Below, in pieces: positions 51,082 through 60,556 of a stretch of DNA of 64,000 bases. The first letter of the stretch is position 1. The number at the start of each line of letters is the position of its first letter. Source of the stretch: Actinomadura cremea (lineage in GTDB: Bacteria; Actinomycetota; Actinomycetes; Streptosporangiales; Streptosporangiaceae). Both the position numbers and the translations under genes were made by a program. Below the pieces are notes generated by a model that was not told where the DNA came from, did no database searches, and saw nothing but the letters and a program-made list of their open reading frames with translations. The stretch is taken from contig NZ_BMRF01000004.1 of assembly GCF_014648495.1 (NCBI RefSeq), positions 186,001 to 250,000 of the forward strand, in the 5' to 3' direction.

Positions 51082-51908
51082 CGTGATCCCACCGGCTTCC
51101 AGCGGCTCAGCCGGCGGTCGAGGAGGCCGACGAGCAGGTTCAGCACGGCCGCGATGACGCTGAGCACGACGAGGGTGGCGAACACGCCGGCGGTGTCGAA
51201 CTGGGCGGCCGCGTCGTTGATCAGGTAGCCGAGGCCGCGGTTGGACGCCACGAGTTCGCCGATCACCGCGCCGATCAGGGCGTACGGGATCGCGACCTTC
51301 AGGCCGGTGAGGACGCCCGTCATCGAGCCCGGCAGGACGACCTTGAACGTGATGTGCAGGCGCGAGCCGCCCATCAGCCGGACGGCGTCGATCAGGCCCC
51401 GGTCGACCTCGCGGACGCCCGCGACGGTGTTGAGGAACACGAGGAAGAAGACGGTCGCGGCGGCGAGCAGCACCTTCATGTTCATGCCGATGCCGAACCA
51501 GACGATGAACAGCGGGGCGAGCGCCACCTTCGGGATCGAGTAGAGGGCCATGATGAACGGGTCGAGCACCCGGTACAGCAGCGACGCCGAGGCGAGCAGG
51601 AAGCCGAGGACGACGCCCGCGGCGGCGCCGAGCGCGAACCCGTAGAGGATCTCCTGGACGGTGACCCAGGTGTTCGACCACAGGATGTCGTCCTGGTGCC
51701 ACTGGACGAGGCGGGCCCAGATCTCGGACGGGCGGCTGGTGAAGATGACGTCGAACCAGCGGTCGGCGGCCCACTCCCAGATGAGCAGCAGCGCCGCGAC
51801 GAGGACGACCCGCGCGGTCCACACGCCGGCGGTGGTCCCGTTCCTCGCCCAGAAGCCGCGGTCGATCCGGACGATCTCGGGCGCGGCGCCCTTGGTGCCG
51901 GTGCTCAT
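51078..51908 (-). CDS. ABC transporter permease (SsuC/TauC type)
   Basis: This 276-residue, six-helix permease has the EAA-type loop AVRLMGGSRLHITFKVVLPGSMTGVLTGLK near residues 175-205. The LLLIWEWAADRWFDVIFTSRPSEIW start is typical of this type. Its ATG overlaps the ATPase stop. It pairs with the ATPase and binding protein in one operon. Confidence 0.93.
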   Translation of the reverse strand: MSTGTKGAAPEIVRIDRGFWARNGTTAGVWTARVVLVAALLLIWEWAADRWFDVIFTSRPSEIWARLVQWHQDDILWSNTWVTVQEILYGFALGAAAGVVLGFLLASASLLYRVLDPFIMALYSIPKVALAPLFIVWFGIGMNMKVLLAAATVFFLVFLNTVAGVREVDRGLIDAVRLMGGSRLHITFKVVLPGSMTGVLTGLKVAIPYALIGAVIGELVASNRGLGYLINDAAAQFDTAGVFATLVVLSVIAAVLNLLVGLLDRRLSRWKPVGSR

Positions 51909-52669
51909 CGTGCTCCCTCGCGGAGTGCGTCGGTCATCTTGCGGTGGAGGGAGACGAAGCGGGAGTCGACCCGGAGTTCGTCGGGGTCGCGCGGGCGGGG
52001 GAGGCCGACCTCCTCGTCAAGGACGACGCGGCCGAGGCGGCCGAGGACGACGACGCGGTCGCCGAGCAGGAGGGCCTCCTCGATGTCGTGGGTGACGAAC
52101 ACGACGGTCTGGCCGCTGCCCTGCCAGAGCCGGAGGAGTTCCTTCTGCAGGTCGTGCCGCAGCTGGGCGTCGAGCGCGCCGAACGGCTCGTCCATCAGGA
52201 GGGTCTCGGGGTCGCAGGCCAGCATGCGGGCGAGGCTGACCCGGCGCCGCATGCCGCCGGACAGCTCGCGGGGGTAGTGGCGTTCGAAGCCGCCCAGCCC
52301 GACCCGCTCGATCAGCTCGTCCGCGCGTTCGCGGCGGCGGGCGGACGGGACGCCGCGCAGTTCCATCGGCATCTCGATGTTGCGCCGGACGGTCCGCCAG
52401 GGCATGAGCGTGTCGGACTGCGTCAGGTAGCCCACGTCGACGCGGGGCTTGGTGACCGGTTCGTCCCGGTAGAGGACTTCGCCGGACGTGGGCGCGGTGA
52501 GGCCCGCGAGGAGGTTCAGCATCGTGGACTTGCCGCAGCCGCTGCGCCCGAGGACGCTGACGAAGCCGCCCTGCGCGACGTCGAGGTCGAAGTCGCGGAG
52601 CGCGACGATGCCCTGGTCGTCCTTGACGAACTGCTTGGTCAGCTTTCGGGTCTTCAGCACGGATGTCAC
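51905..52669 (-). CDS. ABC transporter ATP-binding protein (SsuB/TauB type)
   Basis: This 254-residue ATPase has Walker A GRSGCGKST, signature LSGGMRRR and Walker B LLMDEPFGALDAQ, with the switch His in VTHDIEEALLLGD. It starts at GTG overlapping the hydrolase stop as GTGA. It energises the NMT1-type importer. Confidence 0.95.
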   Translation of the reverse strand: MTSVLKTRKLTKQFVKDDQGIVALRDFDLDVAQGGFVSVLGRSGCGKSTMLNLLAGLTAPTSGEVLYRDEPVTKPRVDVGYLTQSDTLMPWRTVRRNIEMPMELRGVPSARRRERADELIERVGLGGFERHYPRELSGGMRRRVSLARMLACDPETLLMDEPFGALDAQLRHDLQKELLRLWQGSGQTVVFVTHDIEEALLLGDRVVVLGRLGRVVLDEEVGLPRPRDPDELRVDSRFVSLHRKMTDALREGAR

Positions 52670-53607
52670 GGTCGGGCCTCCTCGGCGCGGTCCGCACCGG
52701 CGAGCCGGCGGCTGTTGCGGACGGCCATGGTCCGGACGTCGTCCTCGGTGAAGCCCTCGGCGAGCAGGCGGTCGGCCATCAGCGCCAGCCCGTCCTCGAC
52801 GGGCGGGTTGAACGGCTGGCCGAGGTCGCTGGACAGGACCGAGTGCTCGGGCCCCACCGCCTCGATGTTCTCGAGCCAGAGTTCCCATGAGACCTTCCCG
52901 GTGTACGGGGTGGTGAAGCAGCGCTCCAGCAGGGCGCCCTTCGCCGCGAGGGCGCGCTGCCGTTCCGCGCCGACCCGCTGGGACGTGAACTCGGGGTGGG
53001 TGACGACGATGCGCCGCACCCCCTCGGCGGAGGCGGCGTCCACGACGGTGGCGATCTCGGCCTGGCTGAGATGGCCGGTGGCCAGCGTCATGTCGTGCGC
53101 GGCGATCACGCGGAGCACCTGCCGGACGGCCGCGGTGATCGTCCCGTCGCCGTCGACGACGTCCACGGGGTCGGCGGCCATGCCCGCGGCGCGCAGCTCC
53201 TCCTGGAGCCGCGCCCACATCGGCGGGCGGGCGCCCTCGGGGTCGTGCGCCGTGCATTCGCGCTGGTTGGCGCTGTCGACGGTGGGCATCCACACGACCT
53301 GCGCGCCGCTGCGCGCGGCGATCTCGACGGCGATCGGGTTCATGCCGCCGACCGAGCCGTTCAGCGTGATCGCGCCGACCGCGTCGAAGCCGGGGACGGC
53401 GGCGCGCACCACGGCGGCGCGCTCCGCGGTGGGCAGGTAGTGCGACTTGAGCACGAAGCCGCTCATGCCCACCTCGGCGAACCGGGGGGCGAGCGAGAGG
53501 TCGTCGATGCGGCGCCGCATCACGTCGGGCGCCACGTGGATGTGCACGTCGTACGCGCCCCGCACGAGTTCGCGCGCCCGTGGGGACGGCGTGGGGTGGT
53601 CGGTCAT
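52666..53607 (-). CDS. Amidohydrolase-superfamily protein, DUF6282 type
   Basis: This 313-residue predicted metallohydrolase has the first metal motif YDVHIHVAPD near residues 19-28, further ligands in TLATGHLS and VTHPEFTSQ, and SSDLGQPFN as the C-terminal Asp loop. It is first in an operon with the whole NMT1-type importer behind it, so it probably acts on the imported compound. Actinobacterial relatives are uncharacterised. No promoter-bound regulator is linked except by the palindrome upstream. Confidence 0.83.
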   Translation of the reverse strand: MTDHPTPSPRARELVRGAYDVHIHVAPDVMRRRIDDLSLAPRFAEVGMSGFVLKSHYLPTAERAAVVRAAVPGFDAVGAITLNGSVGGMNPIAVEIAARSGAQVVWMPTVDSANQRECTAHDPEGARPPMWARLQEELRAAGMAADPVDVVDGDGTITAAVRQVLRVIAAHDMTLATGHLSQAEIATVVDAASAEGVRRIVVTHPEFTSQRVGAERQRALAAKGALLERCFTTPYTGKVSWELWLENIEAVGPEHSVLSSDLGQPFNPPVEDGLALMADRLLAEGFTEDDVRTMAVRNSRRLAGADRAEEARP

Positions 53608-53642
53608 GCTCGGCGCCTCCTGTCGACGTCACTGGTGCCAAG

Positions 53643-53654
53643 ATTGTCAACAAT
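53643..53654. promoter_or_regulatory. Possible operator upstream of the hydrolase/importer operon
   Basis: ATTGT-CA-ACAAT (arms ATTGT/ACAAT) lies 36 bases upstream of the hydrolase ATG, in the AT-rich 53608-53760 gap. It resembles sites used by several FCD-type GntR and other small regulators; no such gene is adjacent. Confidence 0.4.
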
Positions 53655-53764
53655 TTCGGCGACATCGTCAATGCCCTGGTCCGAGTATGTTCCCGGGGAT
53701 TTCGGACATGCGGCGGCCCCGCGCGCGGCGGGACCGTGCGCGGGGCCGTTCGGGGCGGAGGGCG

Positions 53765-54877
53765 CTACCGGGCCGAGTCGACGGCCGCCGGGGAGAGGAT
53801 CCTGCCGAGCACCATCGCGGCGCAGCCGGTGAGACCGGCGGTCTCGCCGAGGCGGGCCGGCTCGATCCGCAGGCTGCGGGTGGCGAGGGCGGTGGCGCGC
53901 CGGTAGACGATCTCGCGGAGGCCCGCGATGAGCGGTTCGTCCGCGCCGACGAGGTCGCCGCCGAGGACGACGACGGCGGGGTTGAGCAGGTTGACGGCGG
54001 TGGCGACGACCTCGCCGATGCGGCGGCCCGCGTCGCGCAGCAGGGCGACGGTCGCGGGGTCGCCGGAGCGGGCGAGCGCGGCGAGGGCGGGCAGGTCGGC
54101 GGCGGACGAGCGGGCGAGCAGCGCGGCGCCGCCGGCGATCGCCTCGACGCAGTTGACGTTGCCGCACCGGCACGGGCGCTCGACGTCGGACGGGACGGGC
54201 ACGTGGCCGATCTCCCCGGCCGCGCCGAGGGCGCCGCGCCGGATGGCGCCGCCCGCGATGATCGCGGCGCCGATGCCGGTCGAGATCTTCACGAACAGCA
54301 GGTCGTCCACCCCGGGGTGGGCCTGGTGCTCGCCGAGCGCGGCGGCGTTGACCTCGTTGTCGAGGAAGGCGGGGACGCCGAACCGGTCGCGGACGCGCGG
54401 GCCGATCTCGACGGCGTCCCAGCGGCCCGCGACGTGCTCGACGGCGTCGGGGACGCCGAGGCCGACGCCGCGGACGGACGCGACCGGGACGCCCGCGTCC
54501 TTGAGCAGCCCGCACCACAGGTCGAGCAGGTTCGGGATCGTCGTGTCGGGCGAGACGTCGGCCGGGGGCCCGTCGGCGCGGGCGAGGATCGTCCCGGCGA
54601 GGTCGCAGACGGCGAGCTGCCCGCGCGACTGGCCGAGGTTGGCGACCAGCACGGCGCCCCCGGCCGCGTGGAACCGCAGGCGGGCGGGGGGACGGCCGCC
54701 GGTGGACGGCCCGTCGGCGCGCTCGACCACGAGACCGCGGCCGATGAGGTCGGCGACGCGGGACGCCACGGTGGGACGCGACAGTCCGGTGAGGCGCGCG
54801 AGGTCCGCGCGGGTGTCGACGCCGTCCTCGCGGATGAGGCGGAGGACGTCGCCGGTCGTGGCCGGGGTGGCGGGCAT
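53765..54877 (-). CDS. ROK-family transcriptional regulator
   Basis: This 370-residue regulator has an N-terminal winged helix (VLRLIREDGVDTRADLARLTGLSRPTVASRVADL) followed by an ROK sugar-kinase-like domain with GRPPARLRF, the GVGLGVPDAVEHVAG and AAGEIGHVP blocks and the zinc-type CRCGNVNCVE motif. It faces edd-glk-eda and is the natural repressor of that operon. A glucose-related effector is likely but inferred. Confidence 0.93.
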   Translation of the reverse strand: MPATPATTGDVLRLIREDGVDTRADLARLTGLSRPTVASRVADLIGRGLVVERADGPSTGGRPPARLRFHAAGGAVLVANLGQSRGQLAVCDLAGTILARADGPPADVSPDTTIPNLLDLWCGLLKDAGVPVASVRGVGLGVPDAVEHVAGRWDAVEIGPRVRDRFGVPAFLDNEVNAAALGEHQAHPGVDDLLFVKISTGIGAAIIAGGAIRRGALGAAGEIGHVPVPSDVERPCRCGNVNCVEAIAGGAALLARSSAADLPALAALARSGDPATVALLRDAGRRIGEVVATAVNLLNPAVVVLGGDLVGADEPLIAGLREIVYRRATALATRSLRIEPARLGETAGLTGCAAMVLGRILSPAAVDSAR

Positions 54878-54933
54878 CCGGCCAGTCAAGCATGCGGGTC
54901 TTTGGTACGTCCAGCTGGTGAAACTCCGGAGAC

Positions 54934-54956
54934 TTTTGTAAGACGGATTTTCTAAG
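54934..54956. promoter_or_regulatory. Direct repeat in the ROK/edd divergent promoter
   Basis: TTTTGTAAG (54934-54942) and TTTTCTAAG (54948-54956) start 14 bases apart, within a very AT-rich stretch between the two divergent genes. This is a candidate site for the ROK regulator. Confidence 0.45.
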
Positions 54957-55024
54957 TGGGTTGTGCGGGCTGCGTATGTCTCTGTAGTTTGCATGCGGAG
55001 ATTCCCCCTGGTCTGGAGCAATGA

Positions 55025-56842
55025 ATGGCTGTGCATCCCGTGCTGGCAGAGGTGACGCGGCGCATCGCGGAGCGGAGCGCCGACCGCCGCGAGGAGTACC
55101 TGGGCCGGATCCGCGCCGCCCGCACGGAGGGTCCGGTGCGCGGCGGCATGGGGTGCGCGAACCTGGCGCACGGCTTCGCCGCGTGCGGTGTCCAGGACAA
55201 GCTGTGGCTGCGCGGCGACGTCACGCCGAACGTCGCGATCGTGTCGTCCTACAACGACATGCTGTCGGCGCACCAGCCGCTCAAGGACTACCCGGACGTC
55301 CTCAAGGCCGCGATCCGCCGCGCGGGCGGCACCGCTCAGTTCGCGGGCGGCGTCCCGGCGATGTGCGACGGCATCACCCAGGGCCGCGCGGGCATGGAGC
55401 TGTCGCTGTTCAGCCGGGACGTGGTCGCGATGGCGACGGCGGTGGCCCTCTCGCACGACATGTTCGACGGCATGCTGCTGCTCGGGGTCTGCGACAAGAT
55501 CGTCCCCGGCCTGGTGATCGGCGCCCTGTCGTTCGGGCACCTGCCGGCGATCCTGATCCCCGCCGGGCCGATGGCGTCCGGCCTGCCGAACGCCGAGAAG
55601 GCCAGGGTCCGCAAGCGCTACGCGGCCGGGGAGATCGGCCGCGACGAGCTGCTCGCCGCCGAGTCCGCGTCCTACCACTCGCCCGGCACCTGCACCTTCT
55701 ACGGCACCGCGAACTCCAACCAGCTCCTCATGGAGGTCATGGGCCTGCACCTGCCGGGCGCGAGCTTCGTCCCGCCGGGCACCGACCTGCGCGAGGGCCT
55801 CACCGCCGCGGCCGGACGCCGCCTCCTGCAGATCACCGACCTCGCCGGCGAGTACACGCCGGTCGGCGAGATGCTGGACGAGCGCGCGTTCGCCAACGCG
55901 ATCGTCGCGCTGCTCGCGACGGGCGGCTCCACGAACCACACGCTGCACCTGCCCGCCATGGCGGCCGCCGCGGGCATCGAGCTGACCTGGGACGACTTCG
56001 ACGAGCTGTCGCAGGTGACGCCGATGCTCACCCAGCTGTACCCGTCCGGCACGGCCGACATCAACCACTTCCACGCCGCGGGCGGCACCGCGTTCCTCAT
56101 CGGCGAGCTGATCGACGCCGGGCTGCTGCACGAGGACGCCCGGACGGTCGGCGGCGCGTCCCTCGCCGCGTACCGCAAGGTCCCGCGCCTCGACGGCGGT
56201 CGCGTGATCTGGGAGGACGGCCGGGCGGCCACGGGCGACCCGGCGGTGCTGCGGCCCGCCGCGGAGCCGTTCGACACGCACGGCGGGCTGCGGACCGTCC
56301 GCGGCAACCTGGGGCGCGCGGTCGTGAAGGTGTCGGCGGTCAGGCCCGAGCACCGGACGGTCGAGGCCCCCGCGCGGGTGTTCGGCTCGCAGGAGGAGCT
56401 GCAGGACGCGTTCGCCGCCGGGGAGCTCGACCGGGACGTCGTCGCGGTCGTCCGGCTGCAGGGCCCGCGCGCCGACGGGATGCCCGAACTGCACCGGCTG
56501 ATCACGCCGCTCGGCGTCCTGCAGGACCGCGGCCACCGGGTCGCGCTGGTGACGGACGGGCGGCTGTCGGGCGCGTCGGGGGCCGTGCCCGCGGCGATCC
56601 ACGCGTCGCCGGAGGCCGCGGCGGGCGGCCCGCTCGCGCGCGTGCGGGACGGCGACGTCGTCCGGCTCGACGCCGACAAGGGGCTGCTGGAGGTCCTGGT
56701 CCCCGACGAGGAGTTCGCCGCGCGGGAGCCGGAGGGGGGCGTGCCCGACCCCGACCGGTGGTCGGGCACCGGACGCGAGCTGTTCGCGGCCTTCCGCGCG
56801 GCGGTCGGCCCGGCCGAGAGCGGCGCCGGGGTGTTCGGATGA
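55025..56842 (+). CDS. edd: 6-phosphogluconate dehydratase
   Basis: This 605-residue member of the IlvD/Edd family converts 6-phosphogluconate to KDPG, the first committed step of the Entner-Doudoroff pathway. Edd-specific features are [81 protein letters not shown] and [12 protein letters not shown]. Cys residues in [15 protein letters not shown] and PGTCTFYG would bind the [4Fe-4S] cluster. The stop overlaps the glk ATG. Confidence 0.96.
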   Translation: MAVHPVLAEVTRRIAERSADRREEYLGRIRAARTEGPVRGGMGCANLAHGFAACGVQDKLWLRGDVTPNVAIVSSYNDMLSAHQPLKDYPDVLKAAIRRAGGTAQFAGGVPAMCDGITQGRAGMELSLFSRDVVAMATAVALSHDMFDGMLLLGVCDKIVPGLVIGALSFGHLPAILIPAGPMASGLPNAEKARVRKRYAAGEIGRDELLAAESASYHSPGTCTFYGTANSNQLLMEVMGLHLPGASFVPPGTDLREGLTAAAGRRLLQITDLAGEYTPVGEMLDERAFANAIVALLATGGSTNHTLHLPAMAAAAGIELTWDDFDELSQVTPMLTQLYPSGTADINHFHAAGGTAFLIGELIDAGLLHEDARTVGGASLAAYRKVPRLDGGRVIWEDGRAATGDPAVLRPAAEPFDTHGGLRTVRGNLGRAVVKVSAVRPEHRTVEAPARVFGSQEELQDAFAAGELDRDVVAVVRLQGPRADGMPELHRLITPLGVLQDRGHRVALVTDGRLSGASGAVPAAIHASPEAAAGGPLARVRDGDVVRLDADKGLLEVLVPDEEFAAREPEGGVPDPDRWSGTGRELFAAFRAAVGPAESGAGVFG

Positions 56843-57825
56843 GCGGTCCGTGGCTGGTCGGCGACATCGGCGGGACGAACGCGCGGTTCGCGCTCGTGGA
56901 CGGCCCGTCCGGCGCGCCCCGCGCCGTCCGCGCCCTCCCCACCCGCGAGCACGCCGACCTCGCCGACGCCGCGCTCGCGTACCTGTCCCGGCACGCTCCG
57001 GGCGTCCGCCCGTCCGCCGCGTGCCTGGCGGTGGCGGGCCCCGTCACCGGCGGGACGTTCCACCTGACGAACGCGGGCTGGCCGGTCGGCACCCCCGAGG
57101 ACGTGCGCGAACGTCTCGGCGTGCCGCACCTGGAGATCGTCAACGACTTCGCCGGGCTCGCCATGTCGCTGCCCCGGCTGGCGGCCGGCGACCTGGTCCC
57201 GGTCGGGGACCGGTACCCGACGGCGGACGGGCCCCTCGCGGTCGTCGGCCCCGGTACGGGCCTCGGCGTCGGCGGGCTCGTCCCGGCGCCCGGCGGCGGC
57301 TGGGTGCCGCTGCCGGGGGAGGGCGGCCAGGTCGACGCGCCCGCCGGGACCGACCTCGAGGTCGAGGTCGTCCGGCTGCTGCGCGCCGAGCGCGGCGCCG
57401 CGACCGCCGAGTACCTCCTGTCGGGGGACGGCCTCGCCCGCATCCACCGGTACCTCGCGATCATCGACGGCGTCCCGCCCGAGCCGGCGGAGCCCGCGTG
57501 GATCGTCGACCACAAGGACGACGCCCGCTGCGCGCGGACCCTCGCGTTGTTCTGCGAGATGCTCGGCTCGCTCGCCGGCAACGTCGCGTTGACGATCGGC
57601 GCGACGGGCGGCGTCTACCTGGGCGGCGGCGTCCTGCCGCGCATCGCGGACGTCCTGGCGGCGAGCGCGTTCCGCGCCCGGTTCGAGGGGAAGCCTCCCG
57701 TCGAGACGTACCTGCGCGCGATCCCCACCGCACTGATCGTCCACACCGGCCCGGCGCTGGTCGGCGCGGCCATGCGGCTCGCGCGGACCGCTCCCGAACC
57801 CGCACGACCCTTGGAGTCCGCTTGA
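56839..57825 (+). CDS. glk: Glucokinase, Glk type
   Basis: This 328-residue protein matches proteobacterial Glk rather than the ROK-type glucokinase normal in actinomycetes. Features are the start [19 protein letters not shown], catalytic base Asp in [20 protein letters not shown] near residue 134, and [22 protein letters not shown] with the [20 protein letters not shown] block. It phosphorylates glucose with ATP. It lies between edd and eda, with four-base overlaps on both sides. Confidence 0.94.
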   Translation: MSGPWLVGDIGGTNARFALVDGPSGAPRAVRALPTREHADLADAALAYLSRHAPGVRPSAACLAVAGPVTGGTFHLTNAGWPVGTPEDVRERLGVPHLEIVNDFAGLAMSLPRLAAGDLVPVGDRYPTADGPLAVVGPGTGLGVGGLVPAPGGGWVPLPGEGGQVDAPAGTDLEVEVVRLLRAERGAATAEYLLSGDGLARIHRYLAIIDGVPPEPAEPAWIVDHKDDARCARTLALFCEMLGSLAGNVALTIGATGGVYLGGGVLPRIADVLAASAFRARFEGKPPVETYLRAIPTALIVHTGPALVGAAMRLARTAPEPARPLESA

Positions 57826-58442
57826 ACGCCGAAGACCTGTTCGACCTCGCGCCCGTCATCCCCGTCGTCGTGCTGGACGACGCCGACGCCGCCGTGCCGC
57901 TGGCCCGCGCGCTCGTCGCGGGCGGCCTCCCGGCGATCGAGGTGACGCTGCGGACGCCGGTCGCGATCGAGGCGATCACCCGGATCGCCGCCGAGGTGCC
58001 GGACGCGGTCGTCGGCGCCGGGACGGTCGTCCGCCCGGACGACGCCGAGCGTTCGGCCGCCGCCGGGGCGAGGTTCCTGGTCAGCCCCGGCTGCACCGAA
58101 CGCCTCCAGACCGCGATGGCCGCGACCGGCCTGCCGTTCCTGCCGGGCGCCGCGACCGCGTCGGAGGCGATCGCGCTGCTGGAGGCGGGCGTCACCGCGA
58201 TGAAGTTCTTCCCGGCCGAGCCCGCCGGCGGCATCCCGTACCTGAAGGCGCTGAACGGCCCGCTCCCGCAGGTCCGGTTCTGCCCGACCGGCGGGGTGAA
58301 GCCCGGCAACGCCGCCGACTACCTCGCGCTGCCGAACGTCGGGTGCGTGGGCGGGACGTGGCTGACCCCGGCCGACGCCGTCCGGTCCGGCGACTGGGAC
58401 GCGATCCGCGGGCTCGCCGCAGAGGCCGCCGCCCTCCGCTAG
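57822..58442 (+). CDS. eda: KDPG/KHG aldolase
   Basis: This 206-residue class I aldolase cleaves KDPG to pyruvate and glyceraldehyde 3-phosphate. The Schiff-base lysine lies in AMKFFPAE near residue 128; Glu in PAIEVTLRT and the GTVVRPDDA block are also family residues. It starts at TTG overlapping the glk stop as TTGA, after a GGAG ribosome site. With edd and glk it supplies the lower Entner-Doudoroff route. No zwf/pgl genes are present in the window. Confidence 0.95.
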   Translation: MNAEDLFDLAPVIPVVVLDDADAAVPLARALVAGGLPAIEVTLRTPVAIEAITRIAAEVPDAVVGAGTVVRPDDAERSAAAGARFLVSPGCTERLQTAMAATGLPFLPGAATASEAIALLEAGVTAMKFFPAEPAGGIPYLKALNGPLPQVRFCPTGGVKPGNAADYLALPNVGCVGGTWLTPADAVRSGDWDAIRGLAAEAAALR

Positions 58443-58546
58443 TCGGAGGGTGCGTGCGGGCAGGGCCCGGCGGTCAGGCGCGACCCGCCGGGCCCGTCCG
58501 GCACGAGATCCATGCGCAGGCGCCCGCACGAGCACCGCGTCCACAC
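58439..58546 (-). CDS. Possible small Cys-containing ORF
   Basis: A 35-residue frame from GTG (58546) reads MWTRCSCGRLRM and then a Pro/Gly-rich tail, ending at TAG overlapping the eda stop. The CxC pair and codon use resemble small actinomycete zinc-ribbon-like proteins, but the frame also continues upstream without a start, so it may be a remnant. Confidence 0.25.
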   Translation of the reverse strand: MWTRCSCGRLRMDLVPDGPGGSRLTAGPCPHAPSD

Positions 58547-58566
58547 GACGACGCCGTCGCTGGTGA

Positions 58567-59181
58567 GGTGCCGGGAGACTGAAGGCGGCCGGACGGCTGC
58601 GGCGCGCGGACCCGCGGCTGCCGATCGAGATCCGCGAGTGCGACACCGCCGAGGCGATCGCCCTGCTGGCCGCCGGCGACACCGACATCGCGGTCATCGA
58701 GCCGTCCGCCGACGCGCCCCCGCCCGGCGACCCCAGCTTCGACCGGGAGCCGCTGCTCGAGGAGGCGATGGACCTGATCGTCCCCGCGGGCCACCCGCTG
58801 GCCGTACGGGGGGCCGCCCGCCTCGAGGACGCCGCGTCCGAGTCGTGGATCAGCGTGCAGCCCGAGAGCTGCGACCACCACCACCGGCTGCTCGCCTACT
58901 GCGCCGCCGGGTTCACGCCCCGCATGGAGCACTTCACGACCACCTGGTCGGTGATCTGGGCGCTGGGCGCCGCCGGGCTCGGGGTGTCGCTCGTCCCGCG
59001 CCTGGTCGGCGGGCCGGGGGAGGGGGCCGTCCGCGTTCCGCTGGTCGGCGAGTCGGTGCCGAGGTGCCGCCTGCTGACGTGCGTGCGGCGCGGAGGGCGC
59101 GGGAACCCGCTGGTCGAACGCGGGCTCCAGGCTCTCCGCGACGCCGTTCCGGCCCCCTGCACCCGCCTCCCGGCCGCCTAG
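58567..59181 (+). pseudogene. LysR-type regulator remnant lacking the DNA-binding domain
   Basis: The frame encodes only a LysR substrate-binding domain: RLPIEIRECDTAEAIALLAAGDTDIAVIE, LIVPAGHPLAVR and FTPRMEHFTTTWSVIWALGAAGLGVSLVPRLVG. A stop (58564-58566) cuts the frame directly upstream, and no helix-turn-helix is encoded before it. About 90-110 residues are missing compared with normal LysR proteins. This looks like a decayed gene whose 5' part was lost. Confidence 0.75.
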
Positions 59182-59660
59182 CGATCGCCGGCGCGGTGGG
59201 CGTGGCGGAGGGCCGCGCCGGCACGGACCGCCTTCGCGAGCCAGGCCACCATCGCGATGGCGAGGACGGCCAGGAGCCCGGTGCCCGCGCCGACCGTGAA
59301 CGTCAGCACGAGGAAGACGCCGAGCAGCAGCGGGAACGCGGGGCCCGGCCCGTGGTGGTGCCCGGGGTGGCGCCGGTGGCGGTGCAGGTGGTGCGGGCCG
59401 CCGTACATCAGCCCCGGATGCCCCCACGGCACCTGCCCGGGGACGGGCGCGGGCCGCGGCTTCGCCGCCTCGGGCAGGCCGTGCGGGGGCGGCAGGTCCC
59501 GGACGAGCGCGCCCAGGTCGCCGCGCGTCTTCGCGGCCAGCGCGGCGTCCATGCGCCCGTCGAGTTCCGCGCGGTCCAGCCGGCCCGCGGCGAAGTGGTC
59601 GTGCAGCGCGACCACGACCGCGTCCCGTTCGGCGTCGCCGATGCGGAGTCCGTCGCTCAT
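59178..59660 (-). CDS. DUF1707 (SHOCT-like) membrane protein
   Basis: This 160-residue protein has an N-terminal DUF1707 domain (LRIGDAERDAVVVALHDHFAAGRLDRAELDGRMDAAL) at residues 4-40. A His/Pro-rich linker (HHLHRHRRHPGHHHGPG) and two hydrophobic helices (FPLLLGVFLVLTFTVGAGTGLLAVLAIAMVAWLA) follow. Its ATG overlaps the PadR stop. DUF1707 proteins are common in actinomycetes with unknown function. Confidence 0.87.
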   Translation of the reverse strand: MSDGLRIGDAERDAVVVALHDHFAAGRLDRAELDGRMDAALAAKTRGDLGALVRDLPPPHGLPEAAKPRPAPVPGQVPWGHPGLMYGGPHHLHRHRRHPGHHHGPGPAFPLLLGVFLVLTFTVGAGTGLLAVLAIAMVAWLAKAVRAGAALRHAHRAGDR

Positions 59661-60346
59661 GATCCCTCCCGTGCGTCCGGGCCCGGGTCCTCGTCGTCGG
59701 CGAGGATCCGGTACAGGTCGCGGCGGGCGCCCGACAGGACGTCCCGCGCCCGGTCGAGCTGCTCGGGCCGGCCTGAACGGACGATCTGCATGACCGCGGC
59801 TCCCGTCTGCGCGGCCTGCCTGAACAGTTCGGGGACGCCCTCGCCGAAGTCCGGGGTCATCGCCGCCCACGGCTCGCGCAGCTCGTCGGCGTGCTCGTCG
59901 ACGTACGCGCGGCCGGGCTCGGTGAGCCGGTAGGTGCGGCGGCCGCCGGACTCCTCGGCGGCGATCAGCCCTTCGTCGGCGAGCTGCTGCAGCGCCGGGT
60001 AGACCGCGCCGGGGCTCGGCCGCCACGCCTGCTCGCTGCGTTCGGCGATCTGCTGGATGACCTGGTAGCCGTTGCGGGGCTCCTCGGCGAGCAGCGCGAG
60101 GATCGCCGCGCGGACGTTGCCCTTGCGGGCCTTGGCCCCCCGCCCCCACGGGCCGCCGCGCCGCCCGTGCGCCCACGGTGGGCGCGGGCCGGGACCGGGG
60201 CCGGGGCCGCCGAAGCCGCCAGGTCCGCCAGGTCCGCCGGGGCCGCCGGGGCCGAATCCGCCGGGCGGCCCCCACGGGCCACCGAACAGCGGGCCGAAGC
60301 CCGGCATGTCGCCCCTGCCCCACGGGTTTCCGTGCTTGTGACGCAT
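59657..60346 (-). CDS. PadR-family regulator with a long Gly/Pro-rich N terminus
   Basis: This protein of about 229 residues has a C-terminal winged-helix PadR domain from about residue 76 (NVRAAILALLAEEPRNGYQVIQQIAE, RPSPGAVYPALQQLADEGLI, RTYRLTEPGRAYVDEHADEL) and a helical tail. The first 70 residues are almost only Gly, Pro and Arg (GPGGPGGPGGPGGFGG), unusual for the family. A GTG nine bases upstream is an alternative start. It is co-translated with the DUF1707 gene. An 8-base inverted repeat lies 48 bases upstream. Confidence 0.88.
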   Translation of the reverse strand: MRHKHGNPWGRGDMPGFGPLFGGPWGPPGGFGPGGPGGPGGPGGFGGPGPGPGPRPPWAHGRRGGPWGRGAKARKGNVRAAILALLAEEPRNGYQVIQQIAERSEQAWRPSPGAVYPALQQLADEGLIAAEESGGRRTYRLTEPGRAYVDEHADELREPWAAMTPDFGEGVPELFRQAAQTGAAVMQIVRSGRPEQLDRARDVLSGARRDLYRILADDEDPGPDAREGS

Positions 60347-60393
60347 GTTCTTCACCACCTTCTGAGATCTTCCGTGATCCCTCGCGATACGAC

Positions 60394-60431
60394 AACGATA
60401 TATCGAAGACGTACGGAATCGCCATATCGTT
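60394..60431. promoter_or_regulatory. Inverted repeat upstream of the PadR/DUF1707 operon
   Basis: AACGATAT (60394-60401) and ATATCGTT (60424-60431) form an 8-base inverted repeat with a 22-base spacer; CGATATATCG (60396-60405) is itself a palindrome. The region is AT-rich and suits PadR self-regulation. Confidence 0.5.
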
Positions 60432-60556
60432 CCCGAAGATTTCCGGTCAACCCGGACGGTCGGCCCCGTCCTGACGCCCGCCGGACAAGATCCCCGATTC
60501 CGGTCACGGCCGTCTGACCTCGGAAAACCTGGGTAACAGCGGTTTGTGGGGAGACG

